Assembly (NCBI GenBank): GCA_902728285.1
Contig: CACVBU010000178.1
Span: forward strand, 1,426,001 to 1,490,000
Direction of reading: 5' to 3'
DNA length: 64,000 nt
DNA from: Clytia hemisphaerica
Taxonomy: Eukaryota > Cnidaria > Hydrozoa > Leptothecata > Clytiidae
The notes under the pieces were generated by a model that saw only the letters and a program-made list of their open reading frames with translations, had not been told where the DNA came from and did not search any database. Shown piece by piece: positions 53,442 to 63,675 of this stretch (positions are counted from its first letter, which is position 1; each line of letters opens with the position of its first letter). Both the position numbers and the translations under genes were made by a program.

Positions 53442-56400
53442 TCACTCAGGACGACCGTAAATCCAAATCTCTGCAATATTCATATATCCGTAAGGTCCTT
53501 GAGCAACTGGTTGATTTGCATACAACTCGTCAGCATATTTTTGGCAAATTAAAGTTACACGGCCTCCTACGATTTGTCCAGTATTACCAAACTTGGTTTG
53601 GATGCTCTGTCCATCGATATACAGAACAGTGAAAAAATCAATGAAATCATTCCGAACTCCGTGTTTTGTACCAATCAAATCAGCAGTATTGACAAGTATA
53701 ACATACTCAATAAAAACACGTTGCTTGAATGTTGCTTTGATCCAATGAGGTGCGTACTGTCCCCTGTTGGTGCTAGATCTTGTGTCTTCTAGCCCATCGA
53801 ATGCAAGTTCAGCTGTTTGATTGCCAGAGAAATGATCAGACGATTGTGTAGCCGTCTGGACAAAAGACTGTAATTGCTCTGTAATAGAATTTTTATAAAC
53901 ATTATATCATTGCTTGATTTAAGAGAAAATTGAAATTTGAGAATTGTTATGTCAGGTTCCAAAATTCGTCGAATTTTTTTTCTGACAAATCAAATTTTTG
54001 CTAAAAAGTTGGTTTGCGAAAGGGACCGTTAATTGGAAATCTAGGGGTGCGGCCTTTATCCACAGGGGAACCAGGGGAAGCATTTGATGGGAAGTTGCCA
54101 GAGGAGAACCTGCTTAAGTATTTGTGACTCACAATCAGTTTTTAAACAGTTTTTATTTTTATCTACCCATAATTTCCATGATCTAAATGATCTAAATGAT
54201 CTAATTTCCATGACGAAAAACTTGACAACTCAGGACTTATAATATGTGGTGTACAAGAAGTCCGACGATTAAACAAAGGATCTGCCATCATTACTGTAAA
54301 CAATCCCAACAATAAATATGAAATATATTGGTGTGGTAACATGTTGAAAAAGCACCATGGTGTTGGTATTGTTGTGAAAGTTGCTCCGAACATTGACATT
54401 CTTGAGATCTATCAGGTTAATTCTAGACTTATTGTTATTGATGTTATCGTATCGGGCTGCTCTCTGAGAGTTATAAACTGTTATGCCCCGACAGAAGAGA
54501 GTGCTATAACTACCAAAAACCTGTTCTATAGCACTCTCAAAAAGCAAATCATTACCACAAATGCAAATCAAAAAGTGATATGTCTTGCGGGGATTTCAAT
54601 GCTACTATCTCGGCATCACTCTACAATTCATCCTTGAGAGAGAACAGTGTAATCGAAGACTTGGTCATCAACGATAACGGTGAACGTTATCATGATGTCT
54701 TCCAATCGTGCAAACTTTCAGTCTTGAATACATGGTTCACTCATAAACTTTGTCGTAGATATACTTGGCACTCGCAAGATGGGAACACCAGAAAGGTATA
54801 TCATTTTATTCTCTGTTGTAACTGGTTGAGACAGTATTGTACGAATTGTCGAGTATACTACTCATATGACTTTGATAGTGACCATCGTTTGGTGATCGCA
54901 AATTTATCCATGCACCAAAATGTCACGCTATAAAAAACATCGAATGAAATCACCAAAGAAATGTTTTGATTTCAAATCCCTAAATCGTGCTGAGACGGAA
55001 CAAAACTTTAAAAGGAATCTTTCCTTCAAGCTTGAGTATATTCAGCCAGAAATGCAATCGAATACTCAATTCAACGATCACTTTATTACTTCTATTTAAG
55101 AAGCTGCAAACGAAACGATTCCGAAAATAGTTGCTCGAAAACTACACCAGCCGTGGCATGAGGATGCAAAACTTAAGGAACTATATCAACAGAAAGAACT
55201 CGATTGGGAATGAGAAATGCCTGTCCGAAAAAAATGAAAGCCGTTCGTAAGAAAATCAGAACTAGAGCTCGACAATTACGAAATCAATTTTATAGAGATG
55301 AAGCCGAGAAAATAAACCAATTGTCCATTAACAGAGAACTTGATAAATTATTTGCCCGTGCCAAAAAGCAAGAAACCACCTAAAAACCAGTCATTGGATC
55401 ATGTCCTCCGGACAAACTTTTGAACCGTTTTAAAACACATTTTAACCCAGAAGACCCTTCTACAACCCAAACACCTGAGGAATTTCTGAATCTTCCAATT
55501 TTCGTCAATGCTCTACAAAATATCTCATTGAATTCTGAATTAAATGATGCACCCCCAACCGTTTAAGAAATACAGAAACACTTACAAAAACTTAAAAATA
55601 ACAAGGCATCTAACGACATTGAACCGGAGCTCTTGAAAATATGTACCGAACCAATCAGGTGATACAGAGAATGATGTTCAACCTGTGGAATAATCTCGAC
55701 ATCCCTGGTGCGTGGGGAAACTTTAGACTTAAGACATTGTGGAAAGGGAAAGGTTCAAGAAAGACCCAACAAAATACCGCGGAATTAGTATAGCATCAAC
55801 CGTCTGCAAATTAGCCATTAATATAATTCTTGAACGACTCAGACCCTGGTACGAGAATCAGTTATTGGATGAGCAAAATGGCTTTAGAAAGGACCGTGGA
55901 ACAACAGACGGTATCTACACAGTCAAACGAGTTCACCAAATTTCAAACAAAAAGTCTGAACCTACATTTCTTCTATTTGTTGATCTAAGTGCAGCTTTCG
56001 ACCACATACCACGAAGCTGGCTCTTTGAAAGTATTAAACTGTGCTTCCCTGATAGATCCATGCCTCGAAATTTCGAAATTCTTGAAACTTTGTACGAAAA
56101 TACCACCCTCACCTACGACGATGCTATGATATCCTTCAAAACGACTCCCGGTGGGCGTCAAGGGGGACCCGAAAGTCCCTTTTTGTTCAATTTATATCTA
56201 GACTTCGTTATGAGAGTATTTATCGAAAAATGTAAAGATGTAAACTGAATCAAGTTCTTCAAACACAAATATCGAGTTAACCCACAAGCACACTCTCGTG
56301 CAGAAAGATCCGAGATGAGAGAAAATTAACAAATAACAAATTTTTTGCTAATCAGTGCTCTCTCATAGACACTGATAGTGTTTTGCCACAACAAAGCTTT

Positions 56401-59400
56401 GCTACAAATCTTGAAATAAACAATATTGCTCTTGATGAAGCAAAAATTTTAGCCCTTATACGCGCACTTACATCTAACAAAGCGCATGGTTGGGATGACA
56501 TCTCCATACAGATGATTAAGATCTGTGATGAATCCTAGGTTAAACCTCTTATGAAAGTTTATCAATTTTCCCTAGATTCTTGTGTTTTTCCATCGAATTG
56601 GAAAAAAGCATATGTTGTCCCTGTTTATAAAATCAAAGGGGACAAGAGTGTGTTAAAAAACTACAGGCCAGTATCTCTTCTACCTATTTTTAGTAAAATC
56701 TTTGAAAAATGCATCTTTGACTCTGTTTACACCTATTTTGAAAACAACAATCTCTTTACTAATTCCCAGTCTGGTTTCCGCAAGGGTGACTCTTGTGTGT
56801 CCCAGCTTTTGTCCATAACGCACGACATCCTGGTAGGTTTCGATTCAAATCCACCTCTAGATACTCGCGGAGTATTTCTTGATATTTCCAAAGCTTTTGA
56901 CAGAGTTTGGCATGATGGGCTGATTTTCAAACTTAAGTCGTATGGTGTGTCCGGGCCCCTTCTCTCATTACTTCAAAATTTTCTCTCAGGTAGGTTGCAG
57001 CGGGTGGTTCTTGATGGCCAAGCTTCCAATTGGACGGAGGTCTTGGCCGGTGTACCTCAAGGCTCTATTCTAGGACCGCTCTTCTTTCTGATATATATTA
57101 ACGACCTCCCTGAAGGAATTATTTCTATGATCAAAATTTTTGCCGATGACTCGTCAATATTCTCCCTTATCCTTGATCATATTCGCAGTTCAAACGAATT
57201 GAACAGTGGCATGCAGAAGGTTAGTGAGTGGGCTCATCAATGGAAAATGACCTTCAACCCTGATCCTTCTAAACAGGCTGTTGAAGTGTACTTCACTCGG
57301 AGGATAAATCTAACTGATCTTCCAGAAATTTATTTTAACAACGCAGCCATTGCTCGACAAGATCATCAAAAACATCTTGGTCTCATTCTTGATCATGAGC
57401 TGGCTTTTGACCGTCATCTTGATGAAAAAATTAAAAAAACCAATCAAGGTATTGGTCTTATTCGTCGGCTTCGTGCATTCCTACCTAGGGATTCACTAGT
57501 CACGATATTTAAAACCCATATTAGACCACATTTAGATTACGGAGATGTCGTGTATGATCGTCCAGGTAATTCTACTTTTTCTGAAAAACTAGAATCAGTT
57601 CAATATGATGCTTGTCTTGCAATAACTGGATGTTTCAGAGGATCTTCCAGAGAAAAAATTTATCTTGAGTTAGGTCTTGAAAGCCTGTCGGACAGGCGAC
57701 TAAGTCGAAGACTAATTTACTTTTATAGAATAATCAATGGCTTTGCACCTGCTTATCTCTCAAATGTTCTTCCTCCCCAAAGAGGGGAGGAGGAACGTAG
57801 GGCAGAGCGGAGGATACAACCACCATTTGAGGCACCATTTTGTAGGACTGAACGTTACCGTGCCTCCTTTTTCCCCTTTTGCATCAATGAATGGAATAAC
57901 CTGGGCGAAAATATACGAAATCTTCCTTCTATTTCATTATTCAAACAAGCGATTCTTAAATTTCTCAGACCTTGCGCTAACTCAGTTTTCAGGGCTAGTG
58001 ACAACCATGGCGTGGTTCTACTTAACCGATTAAGGGTTGGTTTCAGTCATCTTCGGGACCACAAATTTAGACATAACTTTGCAGACACAATCGACCCATT
58101 CTGCAACTGTCGAATTAATTCTGTTGAAACGACACAACATTTCCTGATGCATTGCTCTGATTACTCCAATAACAGACTTGTTATGTTCGACAGCCTTCTT
58201 CAACTTGACATAACCTTGTTTCCATTTAATCCCAAAACATTGTGTAGAATACTTCTTTATGGCGACCCCGATTTTAGCATTATCCAAAATCATGATATAT
58301 TGAGTATAACGATAAAATTTATCTGTGATACAAGCCGTTTTGGGGGACCGTTATTTTAGTCTACTCCAACTGCTCTCCTAGCTCTTTTAGTTTTTGTTTT
58401 TTTAGTTCTGTTAGTATTTATCCTCTGTAGTTTGTTTTCTTTTTTCCATTTATTAGTTTATTTAATAGTTTATTGTTAGCTTAGTAGGGTTCCTACCTCC
58501 TGGCGGTATGATCTGGTGGTCCTTTTGCGGGAGGTTAGGAACCTTCAGTTTTGTACTATTTGTTCGTGTTACCTTTATATAGATTTAAAAAAAAAAAAGA
58601 AAAAAAAAAAAAAAAAAAAAAAAGATGAGAGCAAGTGGTATAAGAACTTGGGGAGAAGCGACTCTTTCTTGGTGTGGATATGCTGATGACATCATCCTCT
58701 TTCTACTTTCACTCGAGGGTATCAGTGCTGCAACAGAGCTTTTGGATTTAACTTTCACTGCCTTTGGTTTGACAATCAATGGCTCGAAAACCGAAACAAT
58801 TTACTCGATCAAGTAATTAAAAATGAGAATTGTTCGATTGAAAGGTTTTGTGGACTGGCTATTGCAAAGAAAAATGCAAGATAGACAGAGAGTCTTCTTA
58901 AAAGGCTGTTAAACTCCCGCCTAAATTTCTTCGATTAAGATAGAAGTTTGGCTTTAGAGAAAGATAGAATCTTACGAGGTGGTACACATTTGTAAGATCC
59001 ATAACATTCATCTTTGCAAACATGATAATCGGGACATGGACTTTTCCTTGCGCATACTGTTGTTGTAGGCTGAAAAAAATTGATTAGGTTTGAAGGAAAT
59101 CTATTGAGGTTGTCTTTTTCAAGCAAGAATAATACAGTGGAGTACCTCTATAACTCGAATGCCTCCTTAACTCGAACATTTATCATCGTAGCCTGGGCCC
59201 GGTTGTTCAAATATCGACTAAATTAAATCCCGATAACCGCTAATCGCGATTAACTTTCGTTGTGCGAACGTCAGATTAACTTCAAAAATCTGAATTTGAG
59301 AATGTTTCCAAAACATTTTTCGTTCGAATTTCTCACTTAAATGCAGCGACTTCACTTTTTTTATAGGAAAAAGCTTCTTAATCCTCGCTAATCCTGGGTC

Positions 59401-60238
59401 AGAGCATAGTCACTAATATTCGATTGACATTGGTCAGAGGCGATGACCTTTATATATCCCTAATATATCCCTGGATCAAGCTACTCAATGCCGGCCAAGC
59501 AAAATATTATGATTGGAGTTTTTTTTGAAATTGGTACCCGCGCTAGATCTTATGTCGCTTGTACACTGGTGATGTAGCGCCGTTTGCCGGTAGGAAAAGT
59601 TTCAAAAACTTCAATGGCTTCTTTGCAGGCACCATCTTTCAAAAAACTTCGATCAAAGATGGCAGATATAGCTTGGTCCAGGGATATATAAAGATCAGTG
59701 GTCAGAGCAGGATTAAAATTTGGCCAATTTAATCAGGATTTAATCTAGATTTAAGTCTATTTTTTTTTCAAATAACCGACAGTCCTGTGCTAATCGGCGC
59801 TAATCGATATTTAATTAAAAATTAAGCTAATCCACTTTTGAACAGCCGGGCTCTGATATGAAACGGGAACACTTATGTAAAAATAAAACCTTTGAGTGTG
59901 AGTTTTAAAATCATATGAAATCTTAAAAAAAGCTAAAAAATAATAGAATGATAAAAATTTACCCCGTGTTCTTTGTAAAGTGCTCCATCCACTGGTGTTT
60001 GATGATTCGAATTAATTTCTTCATTTTCATCATTCACACAAAAACATTGTTTTTCTTCTTCAACAAAAAAACTAAGTTTAGATTTTCTTTGACATTTCAG
60101 AGCACATTCGATAGGTGAGGTTGCAACAACAGGTTTCGAAGTATCGTCAGCACTTGTTGTATTGTGTTGTTTTTCTTTGCCAATATACCATTGGGAATAA
60201 ACCAAAACCAATTTGCTCAATAAAATGTAAAGGTGCAT
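53442..60238 (-). CDS. Gene D: secreted PAN/WSC-like - EGF-like - FA58C protein (3 exons)
   Basis: Exons are 60238-59963, 59069-58976 and 53878-53442. Phases are 0 and 1; the joined length of 807 nt gives 268 residues without a stop. Exon 1 starts at ATG with a signal peptide (MHLYILLSKLVLVYSQ), then a cysteine-rich stretch (ECALKCQRK, KQCFCVND) of PAN or WSC type. Exon 2 is EGF-like (CARKSPCPDYHVC, DECYGSYKC). Exon 3 is FA58C-like (LAFDGLEDT, HWIKATF, MNIAEIWIYGR) and nearly identical to the last exon of A2. Intron 2 is ~5.1 kb and filled by a LINE nested in a LINE, so linkage of exon 3 to exons 1-2 rests on splice phase and orientation. It may be the parent of the A2 last exon. Confidence 0.6.
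54007..54102 (-). pseudogene. Second copy of the unit-junction sequence, truncated
   Basis: This block repeats the chimeric sequence of 30425-30520, including GAAGCATTTGATGGGAAG and TTGCCAGA, then breaks off at 54102 where unrelated sequence begins. It is either the start of a lost third unit or the homology patch used for the duplication. Confidence 0.6.
54150..56321 (+). pseudogene. LINE 2: decayed endonuclease and reverse transcriptase, 5' part
   Basis: 54200-54940 encodes an endonuclease in two frames: ICGVQEV, HHGVGIVVKV, VINCYAPTEES, GDFNATI, YTWHSQDGNTRK and FDSDHRLVIANL. A linker with several stops follows (54940-55735). The RT N-terminal half is then at 55739-56248: KYRGISIASTVCKLAINIIL, LDEQNGFRKDRGTTDGI, FVDLSAAFD and TPGGRQGGPESPFLFNLYLD. 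The frame is cut at 56321 by insertion of LINE 3; the catalytic YADD resumes at 58624. Dead element in intron 2 of gene D. Confidence 0.8.
56322..58359 (+). pseudogene. LINE 3 reverse transcriptase, one nonsense codon
   Basis: The frame is open apart from TAG at 56536-56538; from ATG 56551 it runs 602 codons. RT blocks: YRPVSLLPIFSKIFEKCIF, SGFRKGDSCVSQLL, FLDISKAFDRVWHDGL, AGVPQGSILGPLFFLIYIND and IFADDSSIFS, then a thumb region and a C-terminal CCHC-like knuckle (CNC..TTQHFLMHC). The PQGSILGP and FADD signatures fit the jockey/CR1-type group; the exact clade is not assigned. It copies its RNA at the nicked target. The single stop and clear target duplication show recent insertion. Confidence 0.85.
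56322..58623 (+). mobile_element. LINE 3: 5'-truncated non-LTR retrotransposon inserted into LINE 2
   Basis: The element is flanked by an 8-9 bp target duplication (A)GATGAGAG at 56314-56321 and 58624-58631 and ends in an A-rich tail (58589-58623). The 5' truncation starts inside the linker between endonuclease and RT. Splicing LINE 2 across the insertion restores its RT order, which proves the nesting. Confidence 0.9.
58624..58820 (+). pseudogene. LINE 2: RT fragment with catalytic YADD, 3' part
   Basis: The fragment continues LINE 2 after the LINE 3 insertion: GIRTWGEATLSWCGYADDII and FGLTINGSKTETIYS. It then breaks off about 155 bp before the donor site of gene D exon 2. The 3' end of LINE 2 is missing. 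Confidence 0.8.
58976..59069 (-). CDS. EGF-like exon of gene D
   Basis: The exon lies between acceptor TTTTTTTTCAG and donor GTAAGATTC, phase 0 to 1 like the other members. Six Cys in order (C..C..C..C..C with CPDYHVCKDEC). Confidence 0.7.
59145..59185. repeat. Pogo/Tigger-like terminal sequence
   Basis: ACAGTGGAGTACCTCTATAA followed by CTCGAA words resembles the ends of pogo-type elements. No partner end was found close by. Confidence 0.35.
59198..59852. repeat. MITE with GGCCCGGTTGTTCAAA ends, holding another inverted-repeat element
   Basis: The outer ends GCCCGGTTGTTCAAA and the inverted TTTGAACAGCCGGGC match. Inside, about 59430-59705, a second pair of inverted ends shares TTTATATATCCCT and CCAAGCT. 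The element lies in intron 1 of gene D. Confidence 0.65.
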
Positions 60239-60256
60239 TGTAAGACCTTTTTTCAA

Positions 60257-61387
60257 CAGACATGTTAAGCAAAGGATTTTATCATTTTAATTTGAGTGAA
60301 AATTTTTCAATTAAATTTTTTATAGGATTTTTATAGATAATTTATTAATTATTAACTCAAAAATGAAAGACAATCCTGAAATATAATAACGACCTACCTG
60401 GTTATCAAAACTAATCAATGAACATTGAAACAATAAAGCACATAAGACATAACTGGTCAAAAAAAAATAATGAAAGCATTTTTATTTTATAAAAACAATC
60501 CACTATCAGAAAAATGCACAGCTCAAACCATCGCGCTCTATGGTGACATTTTCTTCGTTCAGAAAAAAATAATAATGAAAATAACAATTTGACTAAGAAC
60601 ATTGATCTATGCTTATAAATAGGGATTCTTATAGATAAAGGTTCGTTTTTCAGCCAAAAAATAATAAGTTTTTCTAGAACACTCAAGCCACTGCCCTCTA
60701 CCGTGACATTTTCATCTTAAAAAAAAAGTAATAGAAATAATAATAGGCTAAGAACATTGATCTATGCTTGTAAATAGCATTTTTGTGAAAATCTGCTTCA
60801 GCCATTTTATACCAATGATGTTAATCTACTTTCCTGCAAAAAATCAGAAAAAATTAATAATCCAATTTTTCAAAAATTCTTAAAAAGCCTTTTATAAGCC
60901 GTTTTTTGGCTGAAATTTGCCCAAAAAAATCTTTTTTTCGAAAATCGGACTCCGTCACATTTTGGCCACCACCATTTTGCACCTTTGTACCAAAAAACAA
61001 AAGATTCCTATGATTCGATCCTGAGAAAAGTTGGCAGACGAACGAAAGGACGAACGAACGAACACAGGTTAATTTATAGGACCTCCAGGTAGGTCCAAAA
61101 AATCAAATTATATTCATCTGTGCATCATAATAACATGTTGACGATCATTTTAAACTTATTTGACATCATAATAACATACATAAAGTAGTAAAATGTAAAC
61201 ATTTCACGAACCACGTGTCATTTAAAAGTATAATTAAAATCACGTATCCAAAACAAATTTGTAAAAACAAATTTGTAAAACGATTGAAACAATCAAAATC
61301 TGCCATATTTATTTTAATCTTTTATTTTGACATGTGACTTTTTTATGTATCCCGCTGCATACGGTTTGTTTACACATTTTATATTTT
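60257..61387. other. Upstream of gene D; local duplication, no gene
   Basis: A ~160 bp phrase is repeated (GGTGACATTTTC near 60540 and CGTGACATTTTC near 60702; AAGAACATTGATCTATGCTT near 60596 and 60749). A short (GAAC)n tract is at 61035-61060. The minus open frame at 60411-60686 spans this repeat and is not convincing. Confidence 0.4.
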
Positions 61388-61941
61388 TATGTTACCGTGA
61401 AAAGCTCACACCGATATCATATATTGGCCTGTGCCGACCAATCCAGATTCTATTCAACGTGCAATCAACACAGAGAATATTAACCATGACGACTATGGAT
61501 CTATGAAGATCTTGGATGAAGTTCAAAGTTGATAATTTTATTCCTGTCGTTGAAAACACAACTCAAAAATGTCAACAATGCTTTTTTTAAAAAGGAAGTG
61601 ATAGAGAATCATAACATAAAGTCTGTCTATCAATTCGATTCAATTAAAGTGACATTTCCATAATTAAAAGTTTAGTAATTACTGTTATAGATTTGGGAAT
61701 CATTTAAAAGATTTCTTTCGAACGAAACTCATTTCAATTACACTTGGAGGTTTCTAAGGAATTCGTAAATAGTAAACTGCATACTGATACAGTCTGCTAG
61801 ACATCGATATGGTAATATTTGCTCTTCATCTTTGATTCTTTCTACTGTGATTAGATTGACACTTGCGCGATAAAATTTCTATTATTGGTCTTCAGAGGTT
61901 AATATATTCTTTGAAAAGATAACCTCTGATACTCAGGGTAC
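61388..61941 (+). mobile_element. Internally deleted derivative of the tyrosine-recombinase element
   Basis: 61388 to about 61660 matches the complement of 15930-16195, and 61680-61941 matches the complement of 13421-13690. It therefore consists of both ends of the 13421-16195 element without its genes. The left-end hairpin (CAGAGGTTA..TAACCTCTG) is kept. This is a typical non-autonomous partner. Confidence 0.75.
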
Positions 61942-62423
61942 CTTTACGTTCCTTTGAAACCACTCGGATCAAACAAAGGAAATTGTTTCAACACGATTAT
62001 CCTTTTTGTCTTTTTTAATTTCGCCTTGGTGAAAGTAATACAATAGGCATTCTGCGGCGGCGGCGGTGAGGAAAAAAATTAGAAAACGAAAGTACTCGAT
62101 ACGCTGGACAATCTCACTAAGTCTAATTTGTTTTTCGTCCTTTCCTTAGTCACATTCACCATGTATAAATATCGTGGGATGTGTACGGGACTACTTAATA
62201 CCAATACACCGATCCCTTTTTCTCTCAATTACCGATTACCGCTCAATCATTCATTATTTGACGTCAAGGAGATCAGACGTCAAATACTTTTTTGGAAGAG
62301 CTTTAGTAAAAATACAACAAAATCTACAAAAATTCTCAAAAATCTATGAAATCTCAGTATTTTTTACTAAAATAAGCTCACCAAAACCAACTCAATCACA
62401 TCATCAACCTCAAAATAACCAAA

Positions 62424-63488
62424 ATGGAAGAGGACACGCCGAGTGACATCTCCTCGATCGATTTATCAGAATCAGTCACCGTACCAAGCTGTTCACCGAC
62501 AAACTGTCTCATCACCGAAGAAACCAATACTCTACAATGCTCAGTCGTAAAATGCTCTCGCCATGTGCACTTCAAGTGCTCGCAACTCCCTGCGTACCAA
62601 GTGCAAGCTCATCTAAATAGCCAGAGAAATAAAACAACTCGCTCCACAGCAAAGTCTACTTTCATCTGTTTCAACTGTGTGGAAGTATCCAAAGATATAG
62701 TCGTACTATGCCAGGGAAAAGAAGAAGAACTGAAGAAATCTATTGAACAGAAAGATAAAGAGTTAAATCATTGGAAAGTTAAATATAACACACAAAGAAC
62801 AAACAAAGTCGAAGAACACACCGTCAAAGCTCTTGACAGGAAGATTCAAGAGCAATTTAAAACATTTGGGGAGACAATTAAATCTTCAATTCTAGAAGAA
62901 ATCCAGTCATCCTTGACCAAGGTTGAGGATCAAGTAACCAAAGCCAACACGTCCTACGCTGACGCAACTAAAATTACGTCTCAAGTAACAACAAGCGGTT
63001 TAAAGTCCATTATAAAAGAGGCTCGCTACGAAGAGATAAAAGAAAAAAAAGACCATGACCAGCGGCAAAGAAATGTCGTCATCCATGGAGTTGCTGAATG
63101 GACTGGTGAAGATAAAAACGACTGTGATAAAAGGTATATTGAAAGCCTCATCAAGACGGTAAAAATTCCACCTCCAACTATAAAGAACGTATCGAGAATC
63201 GTTACCGAGGAAACCAACAAAAAGAGACCAATAAAACTTGTCCTTGGTTCAGAAAAAGAAAAGTTGTCCCTCCTTCACAGCCTATCAGCCCTCAAAGGAA
63301 ATGACGACTATAAAGGAATAAGCATTACGGAAGACCTAACACGAACTGAAAGAGCAGTTCTAAAGGAATGGCTGGATAAAGCAAAAAATCTGAACCTAGA
63401 CGATACTGAATGGGTACATCGCGTTCGGGGAAACTCAAAAAACGGTTACGGCCTCAGGAAGTTTCGTCGAAGAGAAAACCAACATTAA
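62424..63488 (+). CDS. LINE 4 ORF1: zinc-finger, coiled-coil, RRM-like protein
   Basis: 354 residues from ATG (context AAAATGG). Residues ~28-85 carry a PHD-like Cys/His pattern (CLITEE.. LQCSVVKCSRHVHFKCS .. FICFNC). Residues ~100-200 are charged with heptads (coiled coil). Residues ~215-330 resemble the RNA-binding domain of L1-type ORF1 proteins (RQRNVVIHGVAEW, RIVTEETNKKRPIKLVL, WVHRVRG). A PHD-like finger on ORF1 is known in some CR1/L2-type elements. The function would be RNA packaging and chaperoning. A basic frame at 63410-63733 overlaps the end in another frame and may be its continuation after a frameshift (KLKKRLRPQEVSSKRK). Confidence 0.75.
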   Translation: MEEDTPSDISSIDLSESVTVPSCSPTNCLITEETNTLQCSVVKCSRHVHFKCSQLPAYQVQAHLNSQRNKTTRSTAKSTFICFNCVEVSKDIVVLCQGKEEELKKSIEQKDKELNHWKVKYNTQRTNKVEEHTVKALDRKIQEQFKTFGETIKSSILEEIQSSLTKVEDQVTKANTSYADATKITSQVTTSGLKSIIKEARYEEIKEKKDHDQRQRNVVIHGVAEWTGEDKNDCDKRYIESLIKTVKIPPPTIKNVSRIVTEETNKKRPIKLVLGSEKEKLSLLHSLSALKGNDDYKGISITEDLTRTERAVLKEWLDKAKNLNLDDTEWVHRVRGNSKNGYGLRKFRRRENQH

Positions 63489-63675
63489 CACCCTATACAA
63501 CGAACCTTAAAGAAATACCAAGAAAAAACACAAACATAAAAATCACCAGCAAAACCAATGAAAACGACAAAAACAGTACAGACAACGATGAGTCCAACAA
63601 CAAAGAAAAAGGTGACAGTGAAAGGTATGTAGATGGTCCCCCATTGCTTGACAAACCAACGGAAAAGTCTTATGA

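Noticed and set aside
60411-60686. 91-codon minus frame, hydrophobic
   Set aside because: AT-rich local duplication upstream of gene D; no second feature supports it.
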